Below, one piece after another: positions 28,093 through 36,730 of a stretch of 64,000 nucleotides of DNA (the first letter of the stretch is position 1; every line of letters starts with the position of its first letter). Below the pieces are notes generated by a model. It did no database searches, had not been told where the DNA came from, and saw only the letters and a program-made list of their open reading frames with translations. Location: contig CAZXGS010000006.1 in NCBI GenBank assembly GCA_964640525.1, positions 30,475 to 94,474 on the forward strand, in the 5' to 3' direction. Both the position numbers and the translations under genes were made by a program. The DNA comes from SZAS-103 sp964640525. Lineage in GTDB: Bacteria > Pseudomonadota > Gammaproteobacteria > Xanthomonadales > Xanthomonadaceae.

Positions 28093-28983
28093 ATGAAAGC
28101 AACGCGCAGCATCCGCCACGCCGCCACCCTCGTCGCGATCGCCGCGGCCGGCGCCGCACAGGCCAACCCCGTGCCCTGGCAGCTCAACCTCACGCCAGGC
28201 GTCACCAGCACCTCGCACCAGATTTACGACCTGCACAACTTCACCATGCTCATCTGCACGGTGATCGGCGTGATCGTGTTCGGGGTGATGATCTGGTCGA
28301 TGATCCACCACCGCAAGTCCAAGGGCGCCGTGCCCGCGCAGTTCACCCACAACACCACGGCCGAGGTCATCTGGACGGTCATCCCGATCCTGTTGCTGGT
28401 CATGATGACGATCCCGGCCACCAAGACGCTGTTCCGGATGTACGACACATCCGATGCGCAGTTGACGGTGAAAATCAACGGCGTGCAGTGGCTGTGGCGC
28501 TATGAGTACGTCGGCCAGGGCGTGCAGTTCACCAGCCGCCTGGATCGCCAGTCCGACACGGCCCGTGCGCTGGATTCGAACCTTGATCCGTCCAAGGTGG
28601 TCAAGGACGGCGAGAACGTGTACCTGCTCGATGTCGATCACCCGCTGGTGCTGCCGGTGGACACCAAGATCCGCTTCCTGGTGACCGGCGACGACGTGAT
28701 CCATTCCTGGTGGGTGCCGCAGTTTGGCTGGAAGCAGGACGCGATTCCGGGCATCGTCAACGAGAACTGGACCCGGATCGACAAGCCCGGCATCTACCGC
28801 GGTCAGTGCACCGAACTGTGCGGCCGCGACCACGGCTTCATGCCAATTGTGGTCAAGGCAGTGCCGAAGGCGCAGTTCCAGACCTGGCTGGCGCAGCAGA
28901 AGGCGGCCAACGCCGCCGCGGCCACCGCGGCCACCGCCCCGGCGACCCCTGCCGGTACCGCCGCCGTAGCCGCCGCGCCCTGA
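28093..28983 (+). CDS. ctaC: Cytochrome c oxidase subunit II (aa3-type)
   Basis: CuA-bearing subunit that takes electrons from cytochrome c; 296 aa. Signal peptide (about 1-23), two transmembrane helices (about 48-72 and 90-115), then the periplasmic cupredoxin domain. CuA ligands are in VIHSWWVPQFGWK and QCTELCGRDHGFM (Cys-x3-Cys, His, Met). It ends in an Ala/Thr/Pro-rich tail with no fused cytochrome c domain. Start at 28093 begins the signal peptide (MKATRSIRHAA). Confidence 0.95.
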   Translation: MKATRSIRHAATLVAIAAAGAAQANPVPWQLNLTPGVTSTSHQIYDLHNFTMLICTVIGVIVFGVMIWSMIHHRKSKGAVPAQFTHNTTAEVIWTVIPILLLVMMTIPATKTLFRMYDTSDAQLTVKINGVQWLWRYEYVGQGVQFTSRLDRQSDTARALDSNLDPSKVVKDGENVYLLDVDHPLVLPVDTKIRFLVTGDDVIHSWWVPQFGWKQDAIPGIVNENWTRIDKPGIYRGQCTELCGRDHGFMPIVVKAVPKAQFQTWLAQQKAANAAAATAATAPATPAGTAAVAAAP

Positions 28984-29014
28984 CGCGCGCCCCATCCTGC
29001 CAAGGCATCCGAAC

Positions 29015-30640
29015 ATGGCGACCCAGACCGCAGAACACCACGACGACCACGGCCACAAGGAAGGTTTCTTCCACCGCTGGTTCATGTCCACCAATCACAA
29101 GGACATCGGCACCCTCTATCTGATCTTCTCGCTGACGATGTTCTTCATCGGCGGCAGCATGGCGATGGCGATCCGCGCCGAGCTGTTCAAGCCGGGCATG
29201 CAGTTCTTCGAGCCGGAGTTCTTCAACCAGCTCACCACCATGCATGCGCTGATCATGATCTTCGGCGCGGTGATGCCGGCCTTCGTGGGCCTGGCCAACT
29301 GGATGATCCCGATGCAGATCGGCGCGCCCGACATGGCGCTGCCGCGGATGAACAACTGGTCGTTCTGGATCCTGCCGTTCGCCTTCACCATGCTGCTGAT
29401 GCCCTTCGTGCTGGGCATGTTCGGCATCGGCGGCGGTGGCCCGGCCGGTGGCTGGACGATGTACCCGCCGCTGGCGATCCAGGGCGCCGACAACGTCGCC
29501 TTCGTGGTGTTCGCCATCCACATGATGGGCATCAGCTCGATCATGGGCGCGATCAACATCATCGCCACCATCCTCAACATGCGCGCCCCCGGCGTGGACC
29601 TGCTGAAGATGCCGGTGTTCGTGTGGTCCTGGCTGATCACCGCCTTCCTGCTGATCGCGGTGATGCCGGTGCTGGCCGGCGCGGTGACCATGCTGCTGAC
29701 CGACCGCTTCTTCCACACCAGCTTCTTCAATGCCGCCGGCGGCGGCGACCCGGTGATGTACCAGCACATCTTCTGGTTCTTCGGGCACCCGGAGGTCTAC
29801 ATCATGATCCTGCCGGCGTTCGGGATCATCTCCGAGATCATCCCCACCTTCGCCCGCAAGCCGCTGTTCGGTTACCAGGCGATGGTGTACGCGATTGCCT
29901 CGATCGCCTTCCTGAGCTTCATCGTCTGGGCCCACCACATGTTCACCGTGGGCATGCCGCTGGGCGGCGAGCTGTTCTTCATGTACGCGACCATGCTGAT
30001 CGCCATCCCGACCGGGGTGAAGGTGTTCAACTGGGTCTCGACCATGTGGCGCGGTGCGATGACCTTCGAGACCCCGATGCTGTTCGCGATCGCGTTCGTG
30101 ATCCTGTTCACCATCGGTGGCTTCTCCGGGCTGATGCTGGCGGTGGTTCCGGCCGACTTCCAGTACCAGGACACCTACTTCGTCGTCGCCCACTTCCACT
30201 ATGTGCTGGTGACCGGCGCGATCTTCGCGATCATGGCAGGCACCTACTACTGGCTGCCCAAGTGGACCGGCCACATGTACAACGAGACCCTTGGCAAGTG
30301 GCACTTCTGGCTGAGCACGATCTTCGTCAACGTGCTGTTCTTCCCGCAGCACTTCCTCGGCCTGGCCGGCATGCCGCGGCGCATCCCCGACTACAACGTC
30401 GCCTTCGCCGACTGGAACATGGTCTCCTCGATCGGCGGCTTCTGCTTCGGGGCCAGCCAGTTGCTGTTCGTCTACATCGTCTGGAGCACCGCGCGTGGCG
30501 GCAAGAAGGCCGAGGCGCGTTCGTGGGAAGGCGCGCTCGGGCTGGAATGGACCCTGTCCTCGCCACCGCCGCACCACAGCTTCAGCACGCCGCCGGTGAT
30601 CAAGGAAGGCGATCTGGCGCACGGCGACATCAGCCACTGA
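29015..30640 (+). CDS. ctaD: Cytochrome c oxidase subunit I
   Basis: Catalytic 541-aa heme-copper subunit, about 12 helices, reducing O2 to water and pumping protons. Heme a ligand His in LTTMHALIMIFG; CuB His and the cross-linked Tyr in WFFGHPEVYIMILP; CuB His pair in VWAHHMF; heme ligands in YFVVAHFHYVL. Standard family length. 31 bp after ctaC. Confidence 0.97.
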   Translation: MATQTAEHHDDHGHKEGFFHRWFMSTNHKDIGTLYLIFSLTMFFIGGSMAMAIRAELFKPGMQFFEPEFFNQLTTMHALIMIFGAVMPAFVGLANWMIPMQIGAPDMALPRMNNWSFWILPFAFTMLLMPFVLGMFGIGGGGPAGGWTMYPPLAIQGADNVAFVVFAIHMMGISSIMGAINIIATILNMRAPGVDLLKMPVFVWSWLITAFLLIAVMPVLAGAVTMLLTDRFFHTSFFNAAGGGDPVMYQHIFWFFGHPEVYIMILPAFGIISEIIPTFARKPLFGYQAMVYAIASIAFLSFIVWAHHMFTVGMPLGGELFFMYATMLIAIPTGVKVFNWVSTMWRGAMTFETPMLFAIAFVILFTIGGFSGLMLAVVPADFQYQDTYFVVAHFHYVLVTGAIFAIMAGTYYWLPKWTGHMYNETLGKWHFWLSTIFVNVLFFPQHFLGLAGMPRRIPDYNVAFADWNMVSSIGGFCFGASQLLFVYIVWSTARGGKKAEARSWEGALGLEWTLSSPPPHHSFSTPPVIKEGDLAHGDISH

Positions 30641-30811
30641 CGGGTGCGATCGTCCGTGATCGCCGCGTGGATGCATGGCGGGCGCTGGCGGGACGGTCGA
30701 GTCGAGGTGGGTGATGGGCGGCCGTCGGTGGCCGCACTGCCGGGGAAGGCGCAGCTTCCATTTGCGACCGGTGACGATCAACAGAACGTGTTTCAGGTGC
30801 ATGACGTGAAC

Positions 30812-30943
30812 ATGACCAATCCTCCCGCCAGCTTCGATCGCAACCAGCAGCGCGCCCGCGTCAGACGCACGGTGGCGGTGCTGGCGGTGGTCGCGTTTGC
30901 CTTGTATGCGGCGTTCATCCTGCGCACGGTGATGCACTGGTGA
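30812..30943 (+). CDS. Small single-span membrane protein of the oxidase operon (43 aa)
   Basis: Begins MTNPPASFDRNQQRARVRR and has one hydrophobic helix (about 20-37), ending in RTVMHW. Its stop overlaps the ctaG GTG start (GTGA), so translation is likely coupled to ctaG. No family recognised; probable oxidase subunit IV-like or assembly peptide by position only. Confidence 0.7.
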   Translation: MTNPPASFDRNQQRARVRRTVAVLAVVAFALYAAFILRTVMHW

Positions 30944-31581
30944 ACACCACGCCTGACCGCGACCAGCCCCGGGACGCCGCGCCTCCGCCGGCGGCCGCGG
31001 GCGGCGACACCCGACGGCTGGTCAAGCGGCTGGCGCTGGTGATGGTCGGCGGGTTCGTGTTCACCTTCTCGCTGGTGCCGCTGTACCGGATCGCCTGCGA
31101 AAAGGTGCTTGGAATCAAGGTCCAGCCCGGCCCGGCCGGGCAGAACCGCGTGCTTGGCATGCGCGCCGACCAGAGCCGCTGGGTCACGGTGCTGTTCGAC
31201 GGCAATGTGCATTCCGATCTGCTGTGGGACTTCCATCCCAGCCAGGTCAGCATGCGCGTGCACCCTGGCGAGCTGTACAAGGCGACCTATTGGGCGAAGA
31301 ACGAGTCCGACCAGGCCATCGTCGGCAATGCCGCGCCTTCGATCGCCCCGGACAGCGCCTCGCGTTACTTCAACAAGACCGAATGTTTCTGCTTCACCCA
31401 GCAGACCCTGCAGCCGGGCGAGCGCAAGCTGATGCCGGTGCAGTTCATCGTCGATCCGGCCTTGCCGGCCTCGGTGCACACGATCACGCTGGCCTACACG
31501 TTCTACAACAACACCTTGGCCACCGCCAGGCTCGCCGAACATCCGGGCGTGCCGACGGTCGCCGCCGGCACCACCCCGTAA
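30940..31581 (+). CDS. ctaG: Cytochrome c oxidase assembly protein Cox11
   Basis: Membrane-anchored copper chaperone for the CuB site, 213 aa. One helix (about 28-48) followed by LVPLYRIACEK, a periplasmic Ig-like domain, the copper motif ECFCFTQQTL and LAYTFYNN. GTG start at 30940, coupled to the 43-aa gene. Confidence 0.94.
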   Translation: MNTTPDRDQPRDAAPPPAAAGGDTRRLVKRLALVMVGGFVFTFSLVPLYRIACEKVLGIKVQPGPAGQNRVLGMRADQSRWVTVLFDGNVHSDLLWDFHPSQVSMRVHPGELYKATYWAKNESDQAIVGNAAPSIAPDSASRYFNKTECFCFTQQTLQPGERKLMPVQFIVDPALPASVHTITLAYTFYNNTLATARLAEHPGVPTVAAGTTP

Positions 31582-31612
31582 CCCCACGCATCGCGCAACC
31601 CAGGATCCCGTC

Positions 31613-32485
31613 ATGGCGCAGACGCAAGACAGCAACGCCTACTTCGTTCCCCACGGCAGCCGCTGGCCGATCTTCGGCTCGGTCGCACTGTTCACCACCA
31701 TGTTCGGGGTGGCCCACTGGGTGAACGACGTCGAGTGGGGCAAGCCGGTGTTCTTCGTCGGGCTGCTGCTGATGGTGGGGACGCTGTTCGGCTGGTTCGC
31801 CGACGTGATCGGCGAGAGCCTGCGCAAGTACTACAACAATCAGGTGGACGTCTCGTTCCGGATGGGGATGATGTGGTTCATCTTCTCCGAGGTGATGTTC
31901 TTCGCGGCCTTCTTCGGTGCCCTGTTCTATGCCCGCAACTTCGCGGTGCCGTGGCTGGGCGGGCACGGCCACGGCGCCATGACCAACGATGTCCTGTGGC
32001 CCGGCTACACCGCGGCGTGGCCGACCAACGGCCCGGGCCAGGTGGGCGGCGCATTCCAGACCATGAGCGCGTGGGGCATTCCGCTGCTCAACACCGTGAT
32101 CCTGCTCAGCTCGGGCGTGACCGTCACCCTCGCACACCACATGCTGCGTGCCGGCCGCCGCGGCCAACTGCTGCTGTGGCTGGGCCTGACGGTCCTGCTG
32201 GGCGCGACCTTCCTCGGCTTCCAGGCCCACGAGTACATCGAGGCCTACACCAAGTACAACCTGACCCTGGCCACCGGCATCTACGGTTCGACGTTCTTCA
32301 TGCTCACCGGCTTCCACGGCCTGCATGTCACCCTGGGCGCGACCATGCTGGCGATCATCTGGCTGCGCTGCGCCCGCGGCCACTTCAACAAGGAACACCA
32401 CTTCGCGTTCGAGGCGGTGGCCTGGTACTGGCACTTCGTGGACGTGGTGTGGCTGGGCCTGTTCGTGTTCGTGTACGTGCTTTGA
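31613..32485 (+). CDS. ctaE: Cytochrome c oxidase subunit III
   Basis: Seven-helix subunit of aa3 oxidase, 290 aa. Seen: YFVPHGSRWPIFGS at the N-terminus, MWFIFSEVMFFAAFFGALFY, FLGFQAHEYIEAY, TGFHGLHVTLGA and the terminal WYWHFVDVVWLGLFVFVYVL. Last gene of the first oxidase operon, ahead of a hairpin terminator. Confidence 0.96.
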   Translation: MAQTQDSNAYFVPHGSRWPIFGSVALFTTMFGVAHWVNDVEWGKPVFFVGLLLMVGTLFGWFADVIGESLRKYYNNQVDVSFRMGMMWFIFSEVMFFAAFFGALFYARNFAVPWLGGHGHGAMTNDVLWPGYTAAWPTNGPGQVGGAFQTMSAWGIPLLNTVILLSSGVTVTLAHHMLRAGRRGQLLLWLGLTVLLGATFLGFQAHEYIEAYTKYNLTLATGIYGSTFFMLTGFHGLHVTLGATMLAIIWLRCARGHFNKEHHFAFEAVAWYWHFVDVVWLGLFVFVYVL

Positions 32486-32508
32486 GTGCACGCGCATGGC
32501 GAGACCGC

Positions 32509-32531
32509 AAGGGCCGGCGCTGCCGGCCCTT
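32509..32531. terminator. Hairpin between ctaE and DUF2909
   Basis: Perfect 10-bp stem AAGGGCCGGC / GCCGGCCCTT with a 3-base loop, placed between convergent genes, so it could stop transcription from both sides. T-run is weak. Confidence 0.7.
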
Positions 32532-32554
32532 CGCCTTTGCGCGGCGGCCGGCGA

Positions 32555-32764
32555 TCAACGCTGCAGGTCGTGCGGCTTGAGCCAGCCGGTCCAGATGCCG
32601 ATCCCGATCACCGCGATCAAGGCAATCGACAGCCCGATGCGCCAGGTCAGGGCGCGCACCATGCGGTTGCTCTCGCCCTTGTCCACCATCATGTAATACA
32701 GGCCGCTGCCGAGGTTGAACACGATCACCACCAGGAAGGCGATGATGACGATCTTCTGCACCAT
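32555..32764 (-). CDS. Twin transmembrane helix small protein (DUF2909)
   Basis: 69 aa with two helices (about 4-25 and 42-61) joined by a short charged loop MMVDKGESNRM. DUF2909 proteins sit in oxidase clusters of gamma- and betaproteobacteria; function unknown. Faces surf1 divergently; convergent to ctaE. Confidence 0.85.
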   Translation of the reverse strand: MVQKIVIIAFLVVIVFNLGSGLYYMMVDKGESNRMVRALTWRIGLSIALIAVIGIGIWTGWLKPHDLQR

Positions 32765-32829
32765 GGGAGGATTCCGTTGACGGCGGAGACGCTCGCATTA
32801 TCGCGCGCATGGGAAGAAAGGGGCGTGGC

Positions 32830-33606
32830 ATGCGCGGCGTGATTCGGCGCGCACTGCTGTTGCTGCTCTCGGCGGCCATCGTGGCCGGCTTCGTGCGGCT
32901 TGGCATCTGGCAGGTGCACCGTGCGCAGTACAAGGAAGGCCTGCTTGAACACAGCCGCGAGGTGATTTCCGAGCGCAAGCCGGACTTGCTTTCGATGGCC
33001 GCCGATGCGCCGGCGCCGGCCACCGAAGCCGACGCCTACGAATGGGCTGCCGGCCCCGGCCATTTCCTGCCGCTGCCGCCGATCCGGCTGGACAACCAGA
33101 TCCGCAACGGCATCGCGGGGGTCCGCGTGTACCGGGTGTTCCAGCCTGATGGCGCGCAGCATGCCATCCTGGTCGAGCTGGGCTGGCGCGCGGTGCCGTC
33201 GCGCGAGCAGATGCCGCCCGAGCCGGCGTTGCCCCCGGAAGCCCACACGATCCGCGGCCTGCTCACGCCGCCGCCGGTGGCCGGGCTGAAGCTGGGCAAG
33301 ACCGGCATCCAGAAGCAGCCGGACGGCTCGCTGCTGCTGGTGTGGATGAGCACCGACAAGCTCGCCGATGCACTCAAACTCAAGAACGGTCTGGCGCCAC
33401 GCGTGCTGCGCCTGGATCCGGGCCTGAAGATCGGCTACAAGCGCGACCTGCGCGTGCTCAGCGGCACCCTGCCGCCCGAGCGCCACCGCGCCTATGCGGT
33501 GCAGTGGTTCGGACTGGCGATCGGGCTGGCGGTGGTGACGATCGTGGTGGCGCGGCATGACTGGCGCAAGCGCAGGCAGCAAAAGGCCGGGGACAAGGAC
33601 GCATGA
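32830..33606 (+). CDS. SURF1 family oxidase assembly protein
   Basis: 258-aa protein anchored by helices at both ends (about 8-24 and 220-238), the SURF1 layout; needed for heme a insertion. Features: RLGIWQVHRAQYK, VRVYRVF, VELGWRAVP and YAVQWFGLAIGLAVVTI. Start at 32830 follows AAAGGGG; an upstream Met adds seven residues. Stop overlaps the next gene (ATGA). Confidence 0.92.
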   Translation: MRGVIRRALLLLLSAAIVAGFVRLGIWQVHRAQYKEGLLEHSREVISERKPDLLSMAADAPAPATEADAYEWAAGPGHFLPLPPIRLDNQIRNGIAGVRVYRVFQPDGAQHAILVELGWRAVPSREQMPPEPALPPEAHTIRGLLTPPPVAGLKLGKTGIQKQPDGSLLLVWMSTDKLADALKLKNGLAPRVLRLDPGLKIGYKRDLRVLSGTLPPERHRAYAVQWFGLAIGLAVVTIVVARHDWRKRRQQKAGDKDA

Positions 33607-34169
33607 CCGACATGCCGGCGTCACAGCGCCGTCGCGGGCGCCTGCTGCTGCTGGTGATCGCGGCGATCTTCGTGGCGCCACTGGCGCTCGCGCTGGTGCT
33701 GTATTACCGCGACTGGCAGCCGCACAAGACCAAGAACTACGGCGAACTTCTGCACCCGGTCCGCGACCTGCGCGAGGTGGCCTTCACCCGCGCCGACGGC
33801 ACGGCCTTCCACTGGAACCATGAAGACCACGTCTGGCGCCTGCTGGTTGTCCCGCCGGCAGGCTGTGGTCGCGAGTGCGACGTGCTGGAGGACGCCCTGC
33901 GCAGGATCTGGGTCGGCCTGGGCAACAACGCCAACAGCGTGCAGGTGCTGTGGGTCGGGCCGGCGCCAGCGCGGCGCTTCCGCAACCTGATCGTGGTGGC
34001 CGCCGATGCCGACCTGGGCGCGCACCTGCCCGACCACGCCAGGCCGGGCGCGATTCCGGTCTACCTGGTCGATCCGACCGGATACCTGTTCATGCGTTAC
34101 AAGCCGGGTTTCGACCCTGGCGGGATGCGCCGCGACCTGCAGCGCCTGCTCGGCGCGGGCACGATGTGA
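33603..34169 (+). CDS. SCO1/SenC-like membrane-anchored thioredoxin-fold protein
   Basis: 188 aa: helix at about 13-34, then a soluble domain with Cys88-x3-Cys92 (CGREC) in the place of the copper-binding CxxxC of SCO proteins, and a C-terminal YLVDPTGYLFMRY strand. Probably helps CuA assembly or heme/copper redox maintenance in the periplasm. More diverged than classical SenC, so the role is inferred from motif and neighbours. Coupled to surf1. Confidence 0.75.
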   Translation: MTDMPASQRRRGRLLLLVIAAIFVAPLALALVLYYRDWQPHKTKNYGELLHPVRDLREVAFTRADGTAFHWNHEDHVWRLLVVPPAGCGRECDVLEDALRRIWVGLGNNANSVQVLWVGPAPARRFRNLIVVAADADLGAHLPDHARPGAIPVYLVDPTGYLFMRYKPGFDPGGMRRDLQRLLGAGTM

Positions 34170-34188
34170 GGCTGGTTCGACACGGGCC

Positions 34189-34358
34189 GGCTCGAACTTC
34201 GTTCTCGACCGGCCCTGCTCACCACGAACGGTTCGCGGAGTCGGCTCGAACTTCGTTCTCGACCGGCCCTGCTCACCACGAACGGTTCGCGAAGTCGGCT
34301 CGAAGGTCGTTCTCGACCGGCCCTGCTCACCACAAACGGTTCGCGGAGTCGGCTCGAA
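34189..34358. repeat. 54-bp tandem repeat, three units plus a stub
   Basis: Units start at 34189, 34243 and 34297, with a stub at 34351. Each reads GGCTCGAACTTCGTTCTCGA, CCGGCCCTGCTCACCACGAA, CGGTTCGCGGAGTC with few changes (GGTCG for CTTCG in unit 3; CACAAAC in unit 3). Contains the complement of the GTTCGTGGTGAGC repeat, so it appears to be a local expansion of that family. Confidence 0.93.
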
Positions 34359-34426
34359 GACTGTTCCGGGTCGCCAGTGCCGGGACGGGACGGCGTGAGG
34401 AGGCAAGGCGTCGAATCCAGCCCTGG

Positions 34427-34456
34427 CCGTTCGTGGTGAGCCTGTCGAACCACGGG
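34427..34456. repeat. Interspersed repeat, GTTCGTGGTGAGCCTGTC type
   Basis: Single copy (CGTTCGTGGTGAGCCTGTCG then AACCACG) in opposite orientation to the 54-bp array just upstream. Confidence 0.75.
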
Positions 34457-34596
34457 CCTGGCGTCGCTCCGTGGGTCATCGAACCCACGCGATGCCGGCC
34501 GGCGCGGGCGGCACGTTCGCATGGTGGCGTCGATGATCGGCTGCGATGTGGTGCCGGCGTCGGTTTGCGCCGGCGCCTGCCGGTAAAATGCGCGGC

Positions 34597-35745
34597 ATGA
34601 CCCCGCATCGTCACTTCCACCGGCTGGCCTGGCTGGCCGTCGCTTTCGCCCTGTGCGTGATCGTGTTCGGCGCGTTCGTGCGCTTGTCGCAGGCCGGCCT
34701 GAGCTGTCCGGACTGGCCGACATGCTACGGCCACGCGGCATGGCCGACGCAGGCGCACGACGTGGCCACGGCCGACCGGGCGTTTCCGAATCGTCCCTAC
34801 GAGAGCGCGCTGGCGTGGCGTGAACAGGTCCACCGCATGCTCGCCGGCACCCTTGGCGTGCTGGTGCTGACCCTGGCGCTGGTCGCGGTTCGCAGGCAGC
34901 GCAACGGCATCGTCGAGGTCGCCGCCGCCAGCATCGCGGTGGCGCTGTCGGTGGTGGCCTACATGAAGGGAGAACACCTGGCGGCAGGCGTGGTGGCGGC
35001 CGCCGGGGAACTGATGCTGTTGCGGATCGCGCTGCGCCGCGCCAACGAGGGGCCGGCACGGCTGGCGTCCTTGACCCTGGCCACGGTGGTGTTCCAGGCC
35101 CTGCTCGGGCAATGGACGGTGACCTGGCTGGTGATGCCGATCGTGGTGCTGGGCCACTTGCTCGGCGGGCTGGCCACGTTCGCCCTGCTCACCGCGCTGG
35201 CATGGCAGGTGACGCCGAACGCGCAACTGACCCTGGCCACCGCACCCAAGCTGCGCCGGCTGCTGTGGGTTGGATTCGGCTTGCTGACGTTGCAGATCGC
35301 ATTGGGCGGCTGGACCAGCGCCAATTACGCGGCCTGGGCCTGTGGTGCGCAGTACCCGACCTGCCTTGGGCATTGGTGGCCAGACACCGATTTCCGCCAG
35401 GCTTTCGTGCTCTGGCGCGGGTTCGGGGTGGATTACTCCGGCGGCGTGCTCGCCAATCCGGCGCGGGTGGCGATCCAGGAAACCCACCGCATCGTCGCCC
35501 TGCTGGTGCTCGGCCACCTGAGTGCGGTGGCGATCCGGCTGTTGCGCACGCCCAGCGTGCGCGGCTGGGGTGGCGTGTTGCTGGCCTTGCTGCTGACCCA
35601 GGTCGGGTTGGGCATTGCCAACGTGGTGCTGGCGCTGCCGCTGCCGGTCGCGGTGGCGCACAACGCCGGCGCGGCGCTGCTGCTGTTCGTGGTGGTCGGC
35701 CTGCTGGCGCGGCTGCGTGCGCCGGCGTCGGTGGCGGCAGCATGA
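34597..35745 (+). CDS. ctaA: Heme A synthase (COX15/CtaA)
   Basis: Oxidises the C8 methyl of heme O to the formyl of heme A; 382 aa, eight helices in two four-helix halves. Heme-binding segments: CVIVFGAFVRLSQAGLSCPD, REQVHRMLAGTLG in the first half and QETHRIVALLVLGHL, VAVAHNAGAALLL in the second. The ATG at 34597 is taken; another at 34588 lies inside the TAAAAT box. Upstream of ctaB. Confidence 0.94.
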   Translation: MTPHRHFHRLAWLAVAFALCVIVFGAFVRLSQAGLSCPDWPTCYGHAAWPTQAHDVATADRAFPNRPYESALAWREQVHRMLAGTLGVLVLTLALVAVRRQRNGIVEVAAASIAVALSVVAYMKGEHLAAGVVAAAGELMLLRIALRRANEGPARLASLTLATVVFQALLGQWTVTWLVMPIVVLGHLLGGLATFALLTALAWQVTPNAQLTLATAPKLRRLLWVGFGLLTLQIALGGWTSANYAAWACGAQYPTCLGHWWPDTDFRQAFVLWRGFGVDYSGGVLANPARVAIQETHRIVALLVLGHLSAVAIRLLRTPSVRGWGGVLLALLLTQVGLGIANVVLALPLPVAVAHNAGAALLLFVVVGLLARLRAPASVAAA

Positions 35746-35755
35746 GAATGCGCGC

Positions 35756-36697
35756 ATGACCGCCGCGACCGTGCGCCAGTACTGGCAGCTCACCAAGCCG
35801 CGCGTGGTGGCGCTGATCGTGTTCACCGCAGTGATCGGGATGCTGCTGGCGCGGGTGGATCCGGCGCCTGGCATGCCGATCCCGCCGCCGCGCCTGCCGC
35901 CGTGGCACATCGCCGTGCTCGGCTTCCTCGGCATCTGGCTGGCGGCGGCCTCGGCGGCGGCGATCAACCAGTTGCTGGATGCGCGCATCGATGCGCACAT
36001 GACCCGCACCTCGTGGCGACCGATCGTAGTCGGCCAGATCACGCCACGGCAGGCGCTGGCCTTCGCGCTGGTGCTGGCGGTGGGCTCGATGATCGTGCTG
36101 GCGGTGTGGGTGAACTGGCTTACCGCCGCGCTGACCTTTGCCTCGATGATCGGCTACGCGGTGATCTACACCGCCTTTCTCAAGCGCGCCACCCCGCAGA
36201 ACATCGTCATCGGCGGGCTGGCAGGCGCGGCGCCGCCGGCGCTTGGCTGGGTGGCGGTCACCGGCCAGTTGCATCCCTACGCGCTGTTGCTGGTGCTGAT
36301 CATCTTCGTGTGGACGCCGCCGCACTTCTGGGCGCTGGCGATCTTCCGCCGCGAGGACTACGCGCGGGCGATGGTGCCGATGCTGCCGGTGACCCACGGG
36401 GTGGAGTTCACCCGCTGGCAGATTCTGTTCTACACCATCCTGCTGACCCTGGTGACGGTGCTGCCGTGGGCCACCGGGATGAGCGGGGCGTTCTACCTCG
36501 GCGGCGCGCTGGTGCTCGACGCGGTGTTCCTGTACTACGCGATCCGCATGCTCAAGCCGCCGGGCGAGCTGTTCGCGATGGACATGTTCCGTTATTCGAT
36601 CGTGTACCTGATGGCGCTGTTCGCGTTCCTGCTGGTCGATCGCTGGCTGCTGCCGCCAGCCGGCGTGGTGCCGATGGTGTGGCAGCAGATCGGCTGA
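35756..36697 (+). CDS. ctaB: Protoheme IX farnesyltransferase (heme O synthase)
   Basis: UbiA-type prenyltransferase adding farnesyl to heme B; 313 aa, about nine helices. First Asp-rich site NQLLDARIDAHMTRT; second KRATPQNIVIGG region; VWTPPHFWALAIFRREDYARA is the COX10/CyoE signature. Starts 10 bp after ctaA. Also called cyoE. Confidence 0.95.
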   Translation: MTAATVRQYWQLTKPRVVALIVFTAVIGMLLARVDPAPGMPIPPPRLPPWHIAVLGFLGIWLAAASAAAINQLLDARIDAHMTRTSWRPIVVGQITPRQALAFALVLAVGSMIVLAVWVNWLTAALTFASMIGYAVIYTAFLKRATPQNIVIGGLAGAAPPALGWVAVTGQLHPYALLLVLIIFVWTPPHFWALAIFRREDYARAMVPMLPVTHGVEFTRWQILFYTILLTLVTVLPWATGMSGAFYLGGALVLDAVFLYYAIRMLKPPGELFAMDMFRYSIVYLMALFAFLLVDRWLLPPAGVVPMVWQQIG

Positions 36698-36730
36698 GGT
36701 CAGCGCTGCGCGCGCCCGCTGGGTTGCCGC

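Larger units (their letters stand above)
34170..34596. other. Gene-free interval carrying repeats
   Basis: About 430 bases between two oxidase-assembly genes on the same strand. It holds three 54-bp tandem units and one further repeat copy; the last 60 bases include a TAAAAT box (34584-34589) before ctaA. Confidence 0.75.

Noticed and set aside
34189..34358. CRISPR-like array
   Set aside because: Units are contiguous without unique spacers and no cas gene is present.
36698..36730. Expected rpoD after dnaG
   Set aside because: Only 33 bases separate dnaG from the convergent ctaB; rpoD is elsewhere.
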